Source of the DNA: Roseibium hamelinense
GTDB taxonomy: Bacteria; Pseudomonadota; Alphaproteobacteria; Rhizobiales; Stappiaceae
Assembly: GCF_007830545.1 (NCBI RefSeq)
Contig: NZ_VLLF01000003.1
Location: 310,001-374,000 of the forward strand
Direction of reading: 5' to 3'
Length of the DNA stretch: 64,000 nt
Under the pieces are notes generated by a model. It had not been told where the DNA came from, did no database searches, and saw only the letters and a list, made by a program, of their open reading frames with translations. Positions 35,383 through 46,200 of the stretch are shown one piece after another (position 1 is the first letter of the stretch; the number at the start of each line of letters is the position of its first letter). The translations under genes were made by a program, and so were the position numbers.

Positions 35383-35523
35383 TAGAAATCTTCGCGTGTC
35401 TTCGATCGGTTTCGCTCAAGACTAGCGTGTTTCCTTCAAGTTTTCAGCTATCCGAAGCTTCCGGGGTAAATGGTTAAAAAAATTCCCTTTACGTAAGCGT
35501 TAGAAATAAAATACCCTCTAAGC

Positions 35524-35544
35524 GTGCATTTATATTTCATGCAC
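35524..35544. promoter_or_regulatory. inverted repeat before the RTX lipase-like gene
   Basis: GTGCAT (35524-35529) and ATGCAC (35539-35544) are perfect inverted repeats separated by nine A/T-rich bases, just upstream of the ribosome site GGGAGG (35548-35553). It could be an operator or a leader hairpin controlling translation. Confidence 0.35.
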
Positions 35545-35559
35545 TTTGGGAGGAATTGA

Positions 35560-37017
35560 ATGGCATTGTTTACCTACAAGGGGCAGGAGGCTTCCGCCCT
35601 GATTCAAAACGCTCGCGACCTGATGGTTTACAGCTATCACGGCATCGAGAACATCCTGCGGGATGGGGCGGCTGCGGAAGAAAAGGCGCGTCAGGCAATA
35701 GAGGCCAAGGGCTGGACCGTCCTTTCACCGGACGACCTGGGAATTCCGGGCGCGGAGGTGGACCGGAACGGGACTTTTCAAGGCGAAACCACGAAATTCA
35801 AGGACGCGCAGGCAGATGTGCTTGCAAAATTTGACGAAAGCGGTCAGCTCGTCCAGGTCGGCTTGGCAATCCGCGGCACCAGCGGCACCATCGACAACAT
35901 CGTGTCCGATACGATCGGTGATGTGATCGATTATCTGGAGTTTTTGAAAAACGAACCGAACTACGCGCAAGAAGCGTTCGGGACACTTTTTTCGGCCATC
36001 AAGAGTTTCATGGAAGCGGGCGGTCTCACCGCGAGCGACTTGATCGTAACAGGTCACTCCCTGGGCGGCGGCGCCGTAACAAACATGGCGGAGCAGTCGG
36101 ACACGCATGATGACGGCTATTTTGTCGACGCCAATTACATCGGATTTGCCTCGCACTACACACCCGAGGACGGCACGTCCGTATTGGACAACGGTGCGGA
36201 GATCTTCAGCTTCGATTTCGAAAACGATCCGGTGCCGTCCGTGCTTGCCGAGGACTGGATCCACCTGACAGGCAATGACAAGAACTACGAATACGAAACG
36301 AATAACATTGTCTATTTCAATGATGTCTATGCCACGCCGGCGTTTTGGGAGGGGGGCAACATCATCAATCCGCTTGCCTGGACCACCCACTTGCCATCGC
36401 GCTACGAAACAGCGATGGACGCGGTCTTCAAGTCAGAATTCTACGATGAGATGTCGCGCGACAGCCTTGTTGTTGTCTCCGGTTTGTCAGACATCACCCG
36501 CGATGTGGTCTGGGTACAGGACATCCAGCTGCCGCTGGATCCGACCGATCACTATGGCGATGGCGGTTTTATTCTGGGCTCGGACAAGCGGGACCTTCTG
36601 GGCGGACGCCAAGGCGATGATGCCTTGGAAGGCTTTGCCGGCAACGATCACCTGAAGGGACGCGGCGGCGATGACCGCCTTCTCGGCGGGACCGGGGATG
36701 ACCGGCTTGAGGGAGGTTCTGGCAGTGATATTCTTGTCGACGGTGCCGGTAGCGATACTCTGGAAGGCGGTTCGGGCGCCGATATTTTCGTGTTCGTGCT
36801 CGACGGCATATCCGACTTTATTGAGGATTTTGAAGTGGGCATCGACAAGATCGACCTCAGCCTTGCGGGTGTGACCGGTTTTGATCAGCTTTCCATCACC
36901 TCCGATGGCTGGTGGCGTGACGTCGAAATCAGCTATGCCGGCGACAGCATAAGGCTTGATACCGGCATTTGGCCTTCGATGCCCGCGTTGGGCGCAGGCG
37001 ATTTTCTATTCGCGTAA
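35560..37017 (+). CDS. lipase-like alpha/beta-hydrolase with C-terminal RTX repeats, type I secretion substrate
   Basis: 485 residues. The N-terminal ~340 residues form a class 3 / family I.3-type lipase domain with nucleophile Ser167 in VTGHSLGGGAVTNM. Residues ~350-410 carry RTX calcium-binding repeats (GGRQGDDALEGFAGNDHLKG, GGDDRLLGGTGDDRLEGG), and the C-terminus ends in hydrophobic GAGDFLFA as in type I substrates. There is no signal peptide. Related proteins include extracellular lipases and polyurethanases; the substrate is not fixed by sequence. Ribosome site GGGAGG precedes ATG 35560. No secretion genes are nearby. Confidence 0.9.
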   Translation: MALFTYKGQEASALIQNARDLMVYSYHGIENILRDGAAAEEKARQAIEAKGWTVLSPDDLGIPGAEVDRNGTFQGETTKFKDAQADVLAKFDESGQLVQVGLAIRGTSGTIDNIVSDTIGDVIDYLEFLKNEPNYAQEAFGTLFSAIKSFMEAGGLTASDLIVTGHSLGGGAVTNMAEQSDTHDDGYFVDANYIGFASHYTPEDGTSVLDNGAEIFSFDFENDPVPSVLAEDWIHLTGNDKNYEYETNNIVYFNDVYATPAFWEGGNIINPLAWTTHLPSRYETAMDAVFKSEFYDEMSRDSLVVVSGLSDITRDVVWVQDIQLPLDPTDHYGDGGFILGSDKRDLLGGRQGDDALEGFAGNDHLKGRGGDDRLLGGTGDDRLEGGSGSDILVDGAGSDTLEGGSGADIFVFVLDGISDFIEDFEVGIDKIDLSLAGVTGFDQLSITSDGWWRDVEISYAGDSIRLDTGIWPSMPALGAGDFLFA

Positions 37018-37263
37018 ATCGTTCAAAGATCTGCCGGGCAGGCACAAGGGCCTGCTCGGCTTCAAACGGCAAAACGGAACGGGCCTTTAATAAATGCCTG
37101 ATCGCGCCAAAACCGGGCGGATCGGAAGTGGCAATTGCGCGAAGGGGCGTGTATAACCCCGCACGTTTGGTCCAAATGCGGAGCAATCTGAGCACGAAAA
37201 GAACCCGGGCAGCAAGATAAACGAACAATTGGGAATGCCCGATCCCACTCAGGAGTACTGAAA

Positions 37264-38643
37264 ATGGCGGAGAAGTGGACACCGGACAGCTGGAGATCCT
37301 TGCCGATCTTGCAGGTGCCGGATTATCCCGACCAAGAGGCAGTGGCAGCTGTAGAACAGCGCCTTTCGACCTATCCGCCGCTTGTTTTTGCAGGCGAGGC
37401 GCGCGCTCTTAAGCGCCAGCTTGCCAATGTTGCGGCCGGAAATGCATTCTTGCTCCAGGGCGGTGACTGCGCGGAGAGTTTCGCCGAGCATCACCCGGAT
37501 CATATCCGCGACTTTTTCCGTGCCTTTTTGCAGATGGCTGTCGTTCTCACCTACGCCGCGAGTCAGCCGGTTGTGAAAGTTGGCCGGATTGCCGGACAGT
37601 TTGCCAAGCCGCGTTCCTCCTCGGTCGAGAAAAAAGACGACATCGAGCTTCCGAGCTATCGTGGTGATATCATCAATGACATCGCGTTTTCCGAAGAAGG
37701 CCGGATCCCGGATCCGAACCGCCAAGCGATGGCCTACCGCCAGTCCGCGGCCACGCTGAACCTGTTGCGTGCGTTTTCCCAGGGCGGCTTTGCCAATCTG
37801 GATCAGGTTCACCAGTGGATGCTTGGTTTCATCACCGACAGCCCGCAAGGCCACCGCTACAAGGAGCTGGCCGATCGGATCACGGAAGCGCTCGCCTTCA
37901 TGCGCGCTTGCGGCGTCGACGCAACCAGCGTCCCTCAGTTGAACTCAACCGATTTCTTCACAAGCCATGAAGCGTTGCTTCTCGGCTATGAGGAAGCCTT
38001 AACCCGCGTCGACAGCACATCCGGCGACTGGTACGCGACCAGTGGGCATATGCTGTGGATCGGCGACCGGACCCGCCAGCCGGATCATGCCCATGTTGAG
38101 TTCTTCCGTGGCATCAAGAACCCGATCGGCCTCAAATGCGGTCCGAGCCTGACACCGGACGGGTTAATCGAGCTGATCGACAAGTTGAACCCGGAAAATG
38201 AAGCCGGTCGTTTGACACTCATCTGCCGGTTCGGTGCAGACAAGGTGTTCGATCATCTGCCTCAGCTTATTCGTGCAGTCGAGCGGGAAGGGCGTACCGT
38301 TGTGTGGTCGTGTGACCCGATGCATGGAAACACGATTACGGCCGGTGGCTACAAGACCCGTCCGTTCGAGCGGATCCTGAAAGAAGTCGAAGCGTTTTTT
38401 GCAGTCCACCGGGCCGAGGGCACGCATGCGGGCGGCATCCACATCGAGATGACCGGCCGTGATGTGACCGAATGCACGGGCGGGGCGCATGCCCTTACGG
38501 CCGAGCAGCTGGGCGACCGGTACCACACGCATTGCGACCCAAGGTTGAATGCCAATCAGGCGCTCGAGCTAGCGTTTCTGATTGCTGAAAATCTGAAAAA
38601 GGAACGCGATGGCCGGACAATGAAACAGGCCGTAAATGGCTGA
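37264..38643 (+). CDS. 3-deoxy-D-arabino-heptulosonate-7-phosphate synthase, class II
   Basis: 459 residues, the plant/mycobacterial-type DAHP synthase that starts the shikimate pathway from phosphoenolpyruvate and erythrose 4-phosphate. Signature parts are [11 protein letters not shown] (metal-binding Cys), [21 protein letters not shown] and [11 protein letters not shown]. Class II enzymes are usual in alphaproteobacteria. ATG 37264 follows AGGAG at 9 bases. A hairpin after the stop (38678-38698) probably ends the unit. Confidence 0.97.
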   Translation: MAEKWTPDSWRSLPILQVPDYPDQEAVAAVEQRLSTYPPLVFAGEARALKRQLANVAAGNAFLLQGGDCAESFAEHHPDHIRDFFRAFLQMAVVLTYAASQPVVKVGRIAGQFAKPRSSSVEKKDDIELPSYRGDIINDIAFSEEGRIPDPNRQAMAYRQSAATLNLLRAFSQGGFANLDQVHQWMLGFITDSPQGHRYKELADRITEALAFMRACGVDATSVPQLNSTDFFTSHEALLLGYEEALTRVDSTSGDWYATSGHMLWIGDRTRQPDHAHVEFFRGIKNPIGLKCGPSLTPDGLIELIDKLNPENEAGRLTLICRFGADKVFDHLPQLIRAVEREGRTVVWSCDPMHGNTITAGGYKTRPFERILKEVEAFFAVHRAEGTHAGGIHIEMTGRDVTECTGGAHALTAEQLGDRYHTHCDPRLNANQALELAFLIAENLKKERDGRTMKQAVNG

Positions 38644-38677
38644 ACTGTAGGATTTTTCATCGGTAATTCCTGCATTT

Positions 38678-38698
38678 GGGGCGGCCTTGTGCCGCCCC
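38678..38698 (+). terminator. hairpin after the DAHP synthase gene
   Basis: GGGGCGGC and GCCGCCCC form an 8-bp perfect stem with a 5-base loop, followed by TTCCTAATT. The U-tract is poor, but position and stem strength suit a terminator. Confidence 0.65.
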
Positions 38699-38806
38699 TT
38701 CCTAATTGTGATCGAAAAACGCAGAAAACCTGCCCTTGGGTAAGTATCCTTTAACGCAGGACCCGCAATGGTCGTGGCCGGGTTGTGTGAGTGGGGATGA
38801 AACGGG

Positions 38807-39340
38807 ATGCAGCGGGAGTGGGATCTTTCTCGCGTCTCCTTTCTGCTGATTGAGGACAACGGGCACATGCGCAGTATTTTGCGCTCTGTCCTCAGCGGCT
38901 ATGGAGTGCGCGACATTTTCGAAGCGGGTGACGGGTTTGATGCGATCGAATGCGTCATTGATCGGCAACCTGATTTTATTCTTCTGGATTGGGTCATGTC
39001 GCCCATGTCCGGGGCCGAGTTTGTGTCCATGTTACGGGGCGAACCGAACCCGCTGCTGGCAACCACACCGGTGATCATCATCAGTGCGCATGCGCGCAAG
39101 ACAACGATCATAGAGGCTGTGAACCTTGGTATTCACGGCTTTATCGCTAAACCGGTCTCGCCGGCGGTCTTGTACAGCCGTGTTGGCGAAGTCTTGAACC
39201 GCCAGGAAAGACACGGCCGCAGCAAGGGCATTTTCGGCCGGGCGCGGAAAGAACCGACCATCAAATACGATATCACCGACCTGTCGGGGCGCAGCGCGGG
39301 AGGTGCGCCAGAGGAGGTTCAGTCGCTGGCATTGCTCTAG
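38807..39340 (+). CDS. single-domain response regulator with C-terminal tail
   Basis: 177 residues: a CheY-like receiver with acidic pocket in LLIEDNGHMR, phosphoacceptor Asp61 in FILLDWVMSPMSG, and Lys in FIAKPVSP. A basic tail (ERHGRSKGIFGRARKEP) of ~45 residues follows without a known output domain. Similar free-standing receivers occur widely in Rhizobiales with unknown partners. No kinase gene is adjacent; nadE follows 41 bases downstream and need not be related. Confidence 0.93.
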   Translation: MQREWDLSRVSFLLIEDNGHMRSILRSVLSGYGVRDIFEAGDGFDAIECVIDRQPDFILLDWVMSPMSGAEFVSMLRGEPNPLLATTPVIIISAHARKTTIIEAVNLGIHGFIAKPVSPAVLYSRVGEVLNRQERHGRSKGIFGRARKEPTIKYDITDLSGRSAGGAPEEVQSLALL

Positions 39341-39381
39341 ACTGATTGTAAGTTTTGGTGCAGCGCGCTAAACCCAAGCGC

Positions 39382-41097
39382 ATGGCAGACTCAGACACAT
39401 CCTCGACCGCATCTTCAGCCGCGACACCTGCACTTGATGCGCATTTGCGCATTGCGGTTGCGCAGCTCAATCCGACTGTCGGCAACATCTCCGCAAACAC
39501 CGATCAGGTGATTGAAGCACGCGCGAAAGCTGCGGCGGCCGGCGCGCATCTTATGCTGTGCCCAGAACTCAATATCGCCGGATACCCGCCTGAAGATCTC
39601 GTTTTGAAATCGGCTTTTGTCGAGCGGTGCAAGCAGGCTGCCGAGCGTCTTGCACGTGAGACAGCCGATGGTGGTCCAGGGCTTATCATCGGCGTGCCGT
39701 GGCGCACAGAGGACGGCGCGCTTTACAATGCGGCACTGCTGATGGACGGCGGCGAGATCAAGGCGATCCGCTACAAATACGATCTGCCAAACTATGGTGT
39801 TTTTGACGAAAAACGGGTTTTCGATGCCGGTCCTTTGCCGGGCCCGGTCGACTTCCGAGGTGTTCGCATCGGCATTCCAATCTGCGAGGATATCTGGAAT
39901 GACGAAGTGTGCGAATGTTTGGCCGAAACCGGTGCGGAACTTCTTTTGGTGCCGAATGGCTCGCCCTATTGGGCCAACCGGGCCGAAGAACGCCTGCAGG
40001 TGGTTGTTGCACGGGTCGTGGAAAGCGATCTGCCGCTGATCTACTGCAATCAGGTCGCCGGACAGGATGAGCTGGTGTTTGATGGCGGATCTTTTGCGCT
40101 TCAAGCTGACCGGACACTGGCATTTCAAATGCCGCAGTTCGTTGCCGACCTCGGCATCACCGACTGGCGCCGGACCGATGACGGGCCCTGGATCTGCGAG
40201 AGCGGCCCAAAGGCTGTCTTACCCGAGATCGATGAAGCGAATTGGCGGGCGTGTGTGCTGGGGCTCGGCGATTACGTCACGAAGAACGGCTTTCCGGGCG
40301 TGGTGCTCGGCTTGTCCGGCGGCATTGATTCTGCAGTCTGCGCAGCCATGGCTGTCGATGCGCTGGGTGCCGACAAGGTACATGCGGTCATGCTGCCCTA
40401 CCGCTACACGTCGGATGAAAGCAAAAGCGACGCGGCCGCTTGCGCCGATGCACTTGGTATCCGCTATGACACGGTGCCGATCGCCGATCCCGTTGAAGCG
40501 TTTTCCTCTGCCCTTGAGCCGTTGTTCGCTGAAACCCAGCCGGATACAACCGAGGAAAACATCCAGTCGCGCACGCGCGGTGTGATCTTGATGGCGATAT
40601 CGAACAAGTTCGGCCATATGGTTGTCACCACCGGCAACAAATCGGAAATGTCGGTCGGATATGCGACGCTCTATGGCGACATGAATGGCGGCTACAATCC
40701 GATCAAGGACCTTTACAAGACACAGGTTTACCACTTGGCGGGTTGGCGCAATAAAAACCATCCGGACGGCATGCTGGGCCCCAAGGGCGAGGTGATCCCC
40801 TCCAACATCATCACCAAAGTGCCGACTGCCGAGCTGCGCGAGAACCAGACCGACCAGGATTCCCTGCCGCCTTATGATGTCCTGGATGACATTTTGGAGG
40901 CCCTGGTGGAAGACGAACTGTCCGTTGCCGAGATCGAAAAGCGCGGCCATGACAAGGTCCTGATCAACCGGATCGAACACCTTCTCTACATCGCCGAATA
41001 CAAGCGCCGTCAAGCCCCGCCGGGGGTCAAAATCACCATGAAAAACTTTGGCAAGGACCGGCGCTACCCGATCACCAACCGGTTCCGCGACCGATAG
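39382..41097 (+). CDS. nadE: glutamine-dependent NAD+ synthetase
   Basis: 571 residues, two domains. The N-terminal nitrilase-like glutaminase has Glu-Lys-Cys motifs in LCPELNIAGYPPEDL, KYDLPNYGVFDEKRVF and IGIPICEDIWND. The C-terminal ATP-pyrophosphatase synthetase has GLSGGIDSAVCAAMAVD and GNKSEMSVGYATLYGD. It amidates nicotinate adenine dinucleotide in the last step of NAD synthesis. The start is weakly supported: ATG 39382 has no clear ribosome site, and an in-frame TTG at 39355 or GTG at 39358 are alternatives. Confidence 0.96.
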   Translation: MADSDTSSTASSAATPALDAHLRIAVAQLNPTVGNISANTDQVIEARAKAAAAGAHLMLCPELNIAGYPPEDLVLKSAFVERCKQAAERLARETADGGPGLIIGVPWRTEDGALYNAALLMDGGEIKAIRYKYDLPNYGVFDEKRVFDAGPLPGPVDFRGVRIGIPICEDIWNDEVCECLAETGAELLLVPNGSPYWANRAEERLQVVVARVVESDLPLIYCNQVAGQDELVFDGGSFALQADRTLAFQMPQFVADLGITDWRRTDDGPWICESGPKAVLPEIDEANWRACVLGLGDYVTKNGFPGVVLGLSGGIDSAVCAAMAVDALGADKVHAVMLPYRYTSDESKSDAAACADALGIRYDTVPIADPVEAFSSALEPLFAETQPDTTEENIQSRTRGVILMAISNKFGHMVVTTGNKSEMSVGYATLYGDMNGGYNPIKDLYKTQVYHLAGWRNKNHPDGMLGPKGEVIPSNIITKVPTAELRENQTDQDSLPPYDVLDDILEALVEDELSVAEIEKRGHDKVLINRIEHLLYIAEYKRRQAPPGVKITMKNFGKDRRYPITNRFRDR

Positions 41098-41164
41098 CGC
41101 GGAAACTGGCGGTACTTCTTTAAAGCTTGAAGGGTCTCCGCTCTGAAGGCCAAGCCACAGGAAC

Positions 41165-42394
41165 ATGCCCGTGCCTTTTTTTGCATTCCTGCAGGCAAAT
41201 GCCCGCTGGCTCGGCGCCGGGTACCTGTTGGCCCTTTTTTCCGGCTTCGGGCAAACCTTTTTCATCTCCTTGTTCGCTGGAGATCTGCGCGCCGAGTTTG
41301 ACCTCAGCCACGGCGATTTTGGATTGATCTACATGGCGGCCACGCTGCTCAGTGCGCTATGCCTTTCCAGCGTTGGTCGGACGGTGGATGTCTTTCCGAT
41401 CCAGCGTGTTGCGGCTGTTGTGATGCTGGCGCTGGCTGCGTTTTGCGTTTCCATGGCCACCGTCAATTCTGTCGTCATGCTGTTTGTTACCATTTTCGGG
41501 CTGCGACTATGTGGTCAGGGCATGATGACCCACACGTCCATGACGGCTATGGGACGTTGGTTTTCAGCCCAGCGGGGGCGGGCTGTTTCCATCGCGATTT
41601 TGGGGTTCCCAACCGCCGAAGCGCTGTTTCCGATCAGCTTTGTGGCGCTGTCCAACGCAATTGGCTGGCGCGGGGCATGGGGTTTTGCTGCCGCTATATT
41701 GGTCGCGCTGTCCATGCCGGTCATCCTGACCCTGCTGCGTGCCGACCGGCAACCGAAGTCGCTTGAAAGCGACGGCACGAATGTCATTGGCCGGCAATGG
41801 ACGCGGGCGGAAGTTTTGCGCGATCCGGTGTTTTGGGCTGCGTGCCTCGGGGTGCTGGCTCCGCCTTTCATTGGGACGGCAATCCTGTTCCACCAGGTCT
41901 ACCTGGTGGAACTGAGGGGCTGGCCCTTGGAGCTGTTTGCCAGCGCGTTTGTCGTTATGGCGGTTGTGTCCGTTGCGACATCGCTGGTGCTTGGCGGACT
42001 GATCGACCGGTACACGGCTGTGCGGCTGATGCCCGGCTTGCTGGTGCCGATGGCCGCAGCCTGTTTCGTTCTTGCCTATTTCACATCCCAGGCCGCGCCG
42101 TTCATCTTCATGGCGCTGTTTGGTATGAGCAGCGGGATCACCGCAACGCTGATCGGTGCATTGTGGCCGGAGATCTACGGCGTCCGGCATATTGGGGCGA
42201 TTCGTGCCGTGGCTTTTGCACTGATGGTTTTTGCCTCCGCTGCCGGGCCCGGCCTTGTCGGCTGGCTGATCGATCTTGGGATCGACTATGACTTTCAGCT
42301 GGCGGGGATGGGGCTTTATTGCATCTTAATGAGCGTGGTTTTAACGCTGGCGTCCAAAACTGCACGGCTTCGCGACAAACAACCGGGAAATTAA
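41165..42394 (+). CDS. major facilitator superfamily transporter
   Basis: 409 residues with twelve hydrophobic segments. It starts in the cytoplasm with [20 protein letters not shown], and the first loop contains the short [10 protein letters not shown] linker. Overall it resembles MFS permeases of the monocarboxylate/oxalate-formate type. The substrate cannot be assigned. It lies between nadE and gltX on the same strand with short gaps, so co-transcription is possible, but no functional link is apparent. Confidence 0.88.
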   Translation: MPVPFFAFLQANARWLGAGYLLALFSGFGQTFFISLFAGDLRAEFDLSHGDFGLIYMAATLLSALCLSSVGRTVDVFPIQRVAAVVMLALAAFCVSMATVNSVVMLFVTIFGLRLCGQGMMTHTSMTAMGRWFSAQRGRAVSIAILGFPTAEALFPISFVALSNAIGWRGAWGFAAAILVALSMPVILTLLRADRQPKSLESDGTNVIGRQWTRAEVLRDPVFWAACLGVLAPPFIGTAILFHQVYLVELRGWPLELFASAFVVMAVVSVATSLVLGGLIDRYTAVRLMPGLLVPMAAACFVLAYFTSQAAPFIFMALFGMSSGITATLIGALWPEIYGVRHIGAIRAVAFALMVFASAAGPGLVGWLIDLGIDYDFQLAGMGLYCILMSVVLTLASKTARLRDKQPGN

Positions 42395-42441
42395 TCAATT
42401 CTCACTTGCCGTTGGGGCTGCGCCCGGCTACCCCGTCTTAC

Positions 42442-43803
42442 ATGATGACCACAGTACGTTTCGCGCCGTCTCCGACCGGCCACATTCACATTGGCAACAG
42501 CCGTACCGCCCTTTTCAATTGGCTGTTCGCCAAGAAGTCGGATGGAAAATTCATCCTCAGGTTCGACGACACGGACACCGAGCGGTCCAGGGCCGAATAT
42601 GCCGATGCCATCGCTGCCGATTTGCAGTGGCTCGGGATTACGCCAGACCGGATCGAGCGGCAGTCTTCGCGCGTCGAAAGCTATGACACGGCTGCCCAGA
42701 AGCTCAAAGACGCCGGGCTGCTTTATGCCTGCTACGAAACACCGGACGAGCTGGAGCGGCGCCGCTCCCGCGCCCGGGCGCTTGGCCGTCCGCCGGTGTA
42801 TGACCGGGCCGGGTTGAAACTCACCGACGACGAGCGCGCTGCGCTTGAAGCGGAAGGCCGGCGGCCCCATTGGCGGTTTGTTTTGCCGAACCATGACGGT
42901 GATCCGTTCACCACCCGACGCACGGAAGTCAGCTGGACAGACCTGTGCCGCGGTGACCAGTCTGTCGACCTTGCGTCGTTGTCCGATCCCGTTCTGATCC
43001 GCGAAGACGGCAGCTATCTCTACACCTTGCCGTCAATCGTCGATGACATCGACATGGGCGTGACCCATGTGATCCGGGGTGAAGATCATGTTGCCAATAC
43101 GGGTGTACAGGTCGCAATCTTTGAGGCACTTGGCGCTCCTGCACCGGTTTTTGCCCACCACAATCTGTTGACCACCCGCGACGGGGAAGGGCTGTCGAAG
43201 CGCAAAGGCGCCTTGTCGATCGGCTCCCTGCGCGATGCCGGACTTGAACCCATGTCCGTTGCCTCGTTAGCTGTTCTGACCGGCACCAGCCATTCGGTCG
43301 AACCGATGGCAGAGATGGCAAAGCTTGCCGAAGCGTTTGACCTTGCCTCGGTGTCCCGGTCCTCTGCGAAATTTGACCCGGAAGAGCTAAACGGCCTCAA
43401 TGCGCGCCTGGTCCATGAGATGCCGTTTGCAGATGTGGAGGGGCGGCTGGCAAATCTTGGTATTGCTGGCGGAGAAACCTTCTGGCTCGCTGTGCGTGGC
43501 AATTGCGTCAAAGTTTCAGACGCACAAATCTATTGGCAGGTCGTGGTCGGGCCGATCGAAAGCCTTGTGGAGGACGAGGACCGTGATTTTCTGGTGACTG
43601 CGTCCAAATTGTTGCCTGAAGGCGACATAACGCAGGACTCCTGGGGCGCCTGGACATCAGCGGTCAAGGCAGAGACCGGCCGCAAGGGCAAAGGTTTGTT
43701 CATGCCGTTGCGCAAGGCACTGACCGGTCTTGGTCATGGCCCGGACATGAAGGATATGCTGCCGCTTATTGGGCGACAAAATATTCGGGACCGACTACCC
43801 TGA
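42442..43803 (+). CDS. gltX: glutamyl-tRNA synthetase
   Basis: 453 residues. Class I synthetase motifs are visible: HIGH-type [14 protein letters not shown] after RFAPSPTG, and KMSKS-type [10 protein letters not shown]. Alphaproteobacteria often have two GltX proteins of different tRNA specificity, and this one cannot be assigned to tRNA-Glu or tRNA-Gln from the sequence alone. The true start is the tandem ATG at 42442/42445; the frame continues upstream as non-homologous sequence. The 3' end overlaps the convergent DUF2865 gene by 38 bases. Confidence 0.94.
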   Translation: MMTTVRFAPSPTGHIHIGNSRTALFNWLFAKKSDGKFILRFDDTDTERSRAEYADAIAADLQWLGITPDRIERQSSRVESYDTAAQKLKDAGLLYACYETPDELERRRSRARALGRPPVYDRAGLKLTDDERAALEAEGRRPHWRFVLPNHDGDPFTTRRTEVSWTDLCRGDQSVDLASLSDPVLIREDGSYLYTLPSIVDDIDMGVTHVIRGEDHVANTGVQVAIFEALGAPAPVFAHHNLLTTRDGEGLSKRKGALSIGSLRDAGLEPMSVASLAVLTGTSHSVEPMAEMAKLAEAFDLASVSRSSAKFDPEELNGLNARLVHEMPFADVEGRLANLGIAGGETFWLAVRGNCVKVSDAQIYWQVVVGPIESLVEDEDRDFLVTASKLLPEGDITQDSWGAWTSAVKAETGRKGKGLFMPLRKALTGLGHGPDMKDMLPLIGRQNIRDRLP

Positions 43804-45178
43804 CATTCGCGTCGTCCCCGGCCGGGCGATAGTCGTCATCGTCCGCCGGAACGAGAAACACGGGGTTGGCGGGTGCTTGTGGAAGCTGCCCGTCATCGTC
43901 CAGGCCCGAGCGCATAACGGACCGCGTCCGGCCCCCCAAAATTGGAAGAGCGTTTGAGGCAGGGGCATCAGCCAAGGCACCGGTGTCTCGCGTATCGCCC
44001 GAATCGCGAAGGACTGGCGCCGTGACATCAAAGCCGAGCTCGAAATTTTTGCGCGTGTCAGGGTCTTCCAGAACCGGCACCTGATCACGGGTCATTGGGG
44101 TGCGTGCAAAAGCGCTGACCGGGCCGGCTGGAGTGGTGGCACCAGTAGCCGCAGAAATCTGGTTCCGCAATCCCTCAGCGGCGCTCGGGCCGCCGGCAAT
44201 CGTGAGGCCAGCTCCGCCATTGCCTGAAAGCGGCATCAGACGGCCGCGGATCTGGTTGGCATTTGTGATCCGGCAGCTGCAGCCATGCACGAATTCCTCT
44301 TGAAACCGGTAGGCGTTGTCGTGGTCCAGATAACGAATGCCCGATAAAGAGATCATCTCTTCCTTCAGTCCACCTGGATTTTTGTAGACAAAGAGCTCTG
44401 TTTGGGCCGCCGGGCAAATTTCCCGGCATCTTGCGGCATCGTTTACGAACTGGTCCTGGCCCGTCGCAAAGCTGACCGGAAAAAAGAACCCGTCGCAGGT
44501 CCGGACACACATCGTTCGATACGTGCCTCCCGCCGGGATCCGGTAGCGCTTTTTCCGCTGTTTGGTATCGGTTGGAGAGGAGGACGCGGAAATGACACGG
44601 CCGCCGCTTTGGCCGCTTCCGTTCCCGTTGCCGGGAATTTCGACAATGACACCGTTCGGCAGCGTTCTGTAACGCGCCCCGCCGCTGTCCGGCTGGTTCG
44701 CCTGTTGCGGCGCAAACAGCCGGGCAAGCAATCCCTTGTTGTTTTGTGTGTCGCTCGACGCGTCCGCGGCGCGAGAGGGGCGGTCACAGCCCTGCCGTTT
44801 CAGCTGGGCCCTGATTTTTTTGATCTCGCCAGCCGATCTTCCGCCGGACCCGCCGGCGCGGCGTTCGATTTTCCTCAGATTGGCTCGCATCTGATCGATT
44901 TTTGGAAGCAGATTTTGACATTTGGCAGATCCGGGCTGACTGGAGCATTGGAAATACCGCGCATCACGTTCAGCAGCCGCCAGCGCAGCGCCCTGACGCT
45001 GTGCCATGTCCTGCCACTTTCCGCCGCCCGGTTGCGACGTCAGGCGGGTCAGTTCGGATTTGAGAGATGCACAGGTCGCCGCAAAACCCGGCGCGATGCC
45101 AAGCACGATCAATCCGGCGGCAAATACCAACCGCACGCCAAACCCCCGCTTGGCTATGTGACGATGCCGCTTGGCCAT
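43766..45178 (-). CDS. DUF2865 exported protein
   Basis: 470 residues with a signal peptide ([20 protein letters not shown]). A helical N-terminal part with paired cysteines ([20 protein letters not shown]) precedes a Ser/Gly-rich linker. The conserved DUF2865 core then contains [20 protein letters not shown] and several Cys ([24 protein letters not shown]) that are probably disulfide-bonded in the periplasm. The C-terminal third is variable and acidic. Function is unknown; the family is typical of Rhizobiales. ATG 45178 follows GAGGG at 8 bases. Confidence 0.9.
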   Translation of the reverse strand: MAKRHRHIAKRGFGVRLVFAAGLIVLGIAPGFAATCASLKSELTRLTSQPGGGKWQDMAQRQGAALAAAERDARYFQCSSQPGSAKCQNLLPKIDQMRANLRKIERRAGGSGGRSAGEIKKIRAQLKRQGCDRPSRAADASSDTQNNKGLLARLFAPQQANQPDSGGARYRTLPNGVIVEIPGNGNGSGQSGGRVISASSSPTDTKQRKKRYRIPAGGTYRTMCVRTCDGFFFPVSFATGQDQFVNDAARCREICPAAQTELFVYKNPGGLKEEMISLSGIRYLDHDNAYRFQEEFVHGCSCRITNANQIRGRLMPLSGNGGAGLTIAGGPSAAEGLRNQISAATGATTPAGPVSAFARTPMTRDQVPVLEDPDTRKNFELGFDVTAPVLRDSGDTRDTGALADAPASNALPILGGRTRSVMRSGLDDDGQLPQAPANPVFLVPADDDDYRPAGDDANVRVVGPEYFVAQ

Positions 45179-45307
45179 CCATCACCCTCAGGTTTTCAAA
45201 AAGCCGATCCCTATCCCGGACTGAGTATCCGGTCCTGGTGAAACTTTATCAACCAAACCTCTGAATTGAGGTTAATGCATTTATGGATGATAAAAAGAAC
45301 GGCCGGG

Positions 45308-45823
45308 TCAGTTTTTGGCGCCCGGTTTGAAATCATCGGCAGCCTCAAGCAACCGGTCGTAAATATCCGACAAAACCTGTTTTTGGTCCGGGGTGAGGGC
45401 GTTCATCAATTCGTTTGAAAACGCCAGGGCTTGCGGAACCAGATCGGTGTAAGTCTGGCGTCCGGAAGCTGTCAATTCCAGGTAACTTTCGCGCATATCC
45501 AGCGGATTGGCGGCCCGGACCACATAGCCCTTAGCCTCGAGTGCAGACACCGCACGGCTCACCTTGGTTTTGTGCATGGTGCTGCGGATCCCGATCTCTT
45601 TCGAGGTCACCCGGCCGTATTGACCGATGATTGCCAGTACGCGCCATTCCGGAATCCCGATCCCTAACTGATTGGCATAGATCTGGGAGAAAGACCGGCT
45701 GACCCGTTCGGCCAACAAGTTCAGGCGGTAGGGCAAAAAACTGTCGAGTTCGAGAATGAGGGAGGCGTCCCGCCCGTCATCTTGTTCCAGTGGTGCGGTC
45801 GTGCGCGAAGGCCTGTCGGTCAC
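45308..45823 (-). CDS. MarR-family transcriptional regulator
   Basis: 171 residues. A winged helix-turn-helix (IPEWRVLAIIGQYGRVTSKE, HKTKVSRAVSALEAKGYVV) is flanked by dimerisation helices. The wing segment RAANPLDMRESYLELTASG is typical of MarR repressors that sense aromatics or oxidants. A GTG start (45823) preceded by GGAGACGC is favoured over an ATG ten codons upstream with no ribosome site. It is divergent from the metallo-beta-lactamase-fold gene at 46201 and probably acts on it; an inverted repeat lies between them (46004-46015). Confidence 0.9.
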   Translation of the reverse strand: MTDRPSRTTAPLEQDDGRDASLILELDSFLPYRLNLLAERVSRSFSQIYANQLGIGIPEWRVLAIIGQYGRVTSKEIGIRSTMHKTKVSRAVSALEAKGYVVRAANPLDMRESYLELTASGRQTYTDLVPQALAFSNELMNALTPDQKQVLSDIYDRLLEAADDFKPGAKN

Positions 45824-46200
45824 GGCTGCGTCTCCTGAGTAAGAATTGCCCATTTTGCGACCGGGTTTGTGCAGCGCACAGATGTCGGCCGGTCGGGCTC
45901 TTTAATCAACTCTCCAGACCAAAATTACCGGAAAGTTTCCCATAAAGTTCGTTTGTAGAATTGCGGATGATCTGCCGGATTATTATTTGCCACTAAATTG
46001 TCCATATCTTGATATTAGTCCTAGCGCCCAAACTAACTGTTGAAAACCACAAGGTAGCGCCCCGCATTGAAACCGTAAATTTGCGAATCGCAAGGGAAAG
46101 CTGAGAACGTTTGCCTGTCCGCATCGATCAAAGGACTGCTTTGTTGCCAAACGCCTCGGGAGCTTTCGGATATCCTGATACAAGTCCAAAGAGTGTTGCC
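45824..46200. other. divergent promoter region between marR-like and MBL-fold genes
   Basis: About 375 bases containing the inverted repeat ATATC-TT-GATAT at 46004-46015, a likely operator for the MarR-type protein. The stretch 45950-46020 is AT-rich. No extra gene is supported: an in-frame extension of the MBL gene back to 46111 is open but begins in non-homologous sequence. Confidence 0.55.
46004..46015. promoter_or_regulatory. inverted repeat, candidate MarR operator
   Basis: ATATC (46004-46008), TT, GATAT (46011-46015): a perfect 5-bp inverted repeat in the AT-rich centre of the region between divergent genes. MarR dimers usually bind such palindromes. Confidence 0.35.

Noticed and set aside
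46111..46200. N-terminal extension of the MBL-fold protein
   Set aside because: The frame is open from 46111, but the added residues are unlike the family and lie in the divergent promoter region; the fold begins after ATG 46201.
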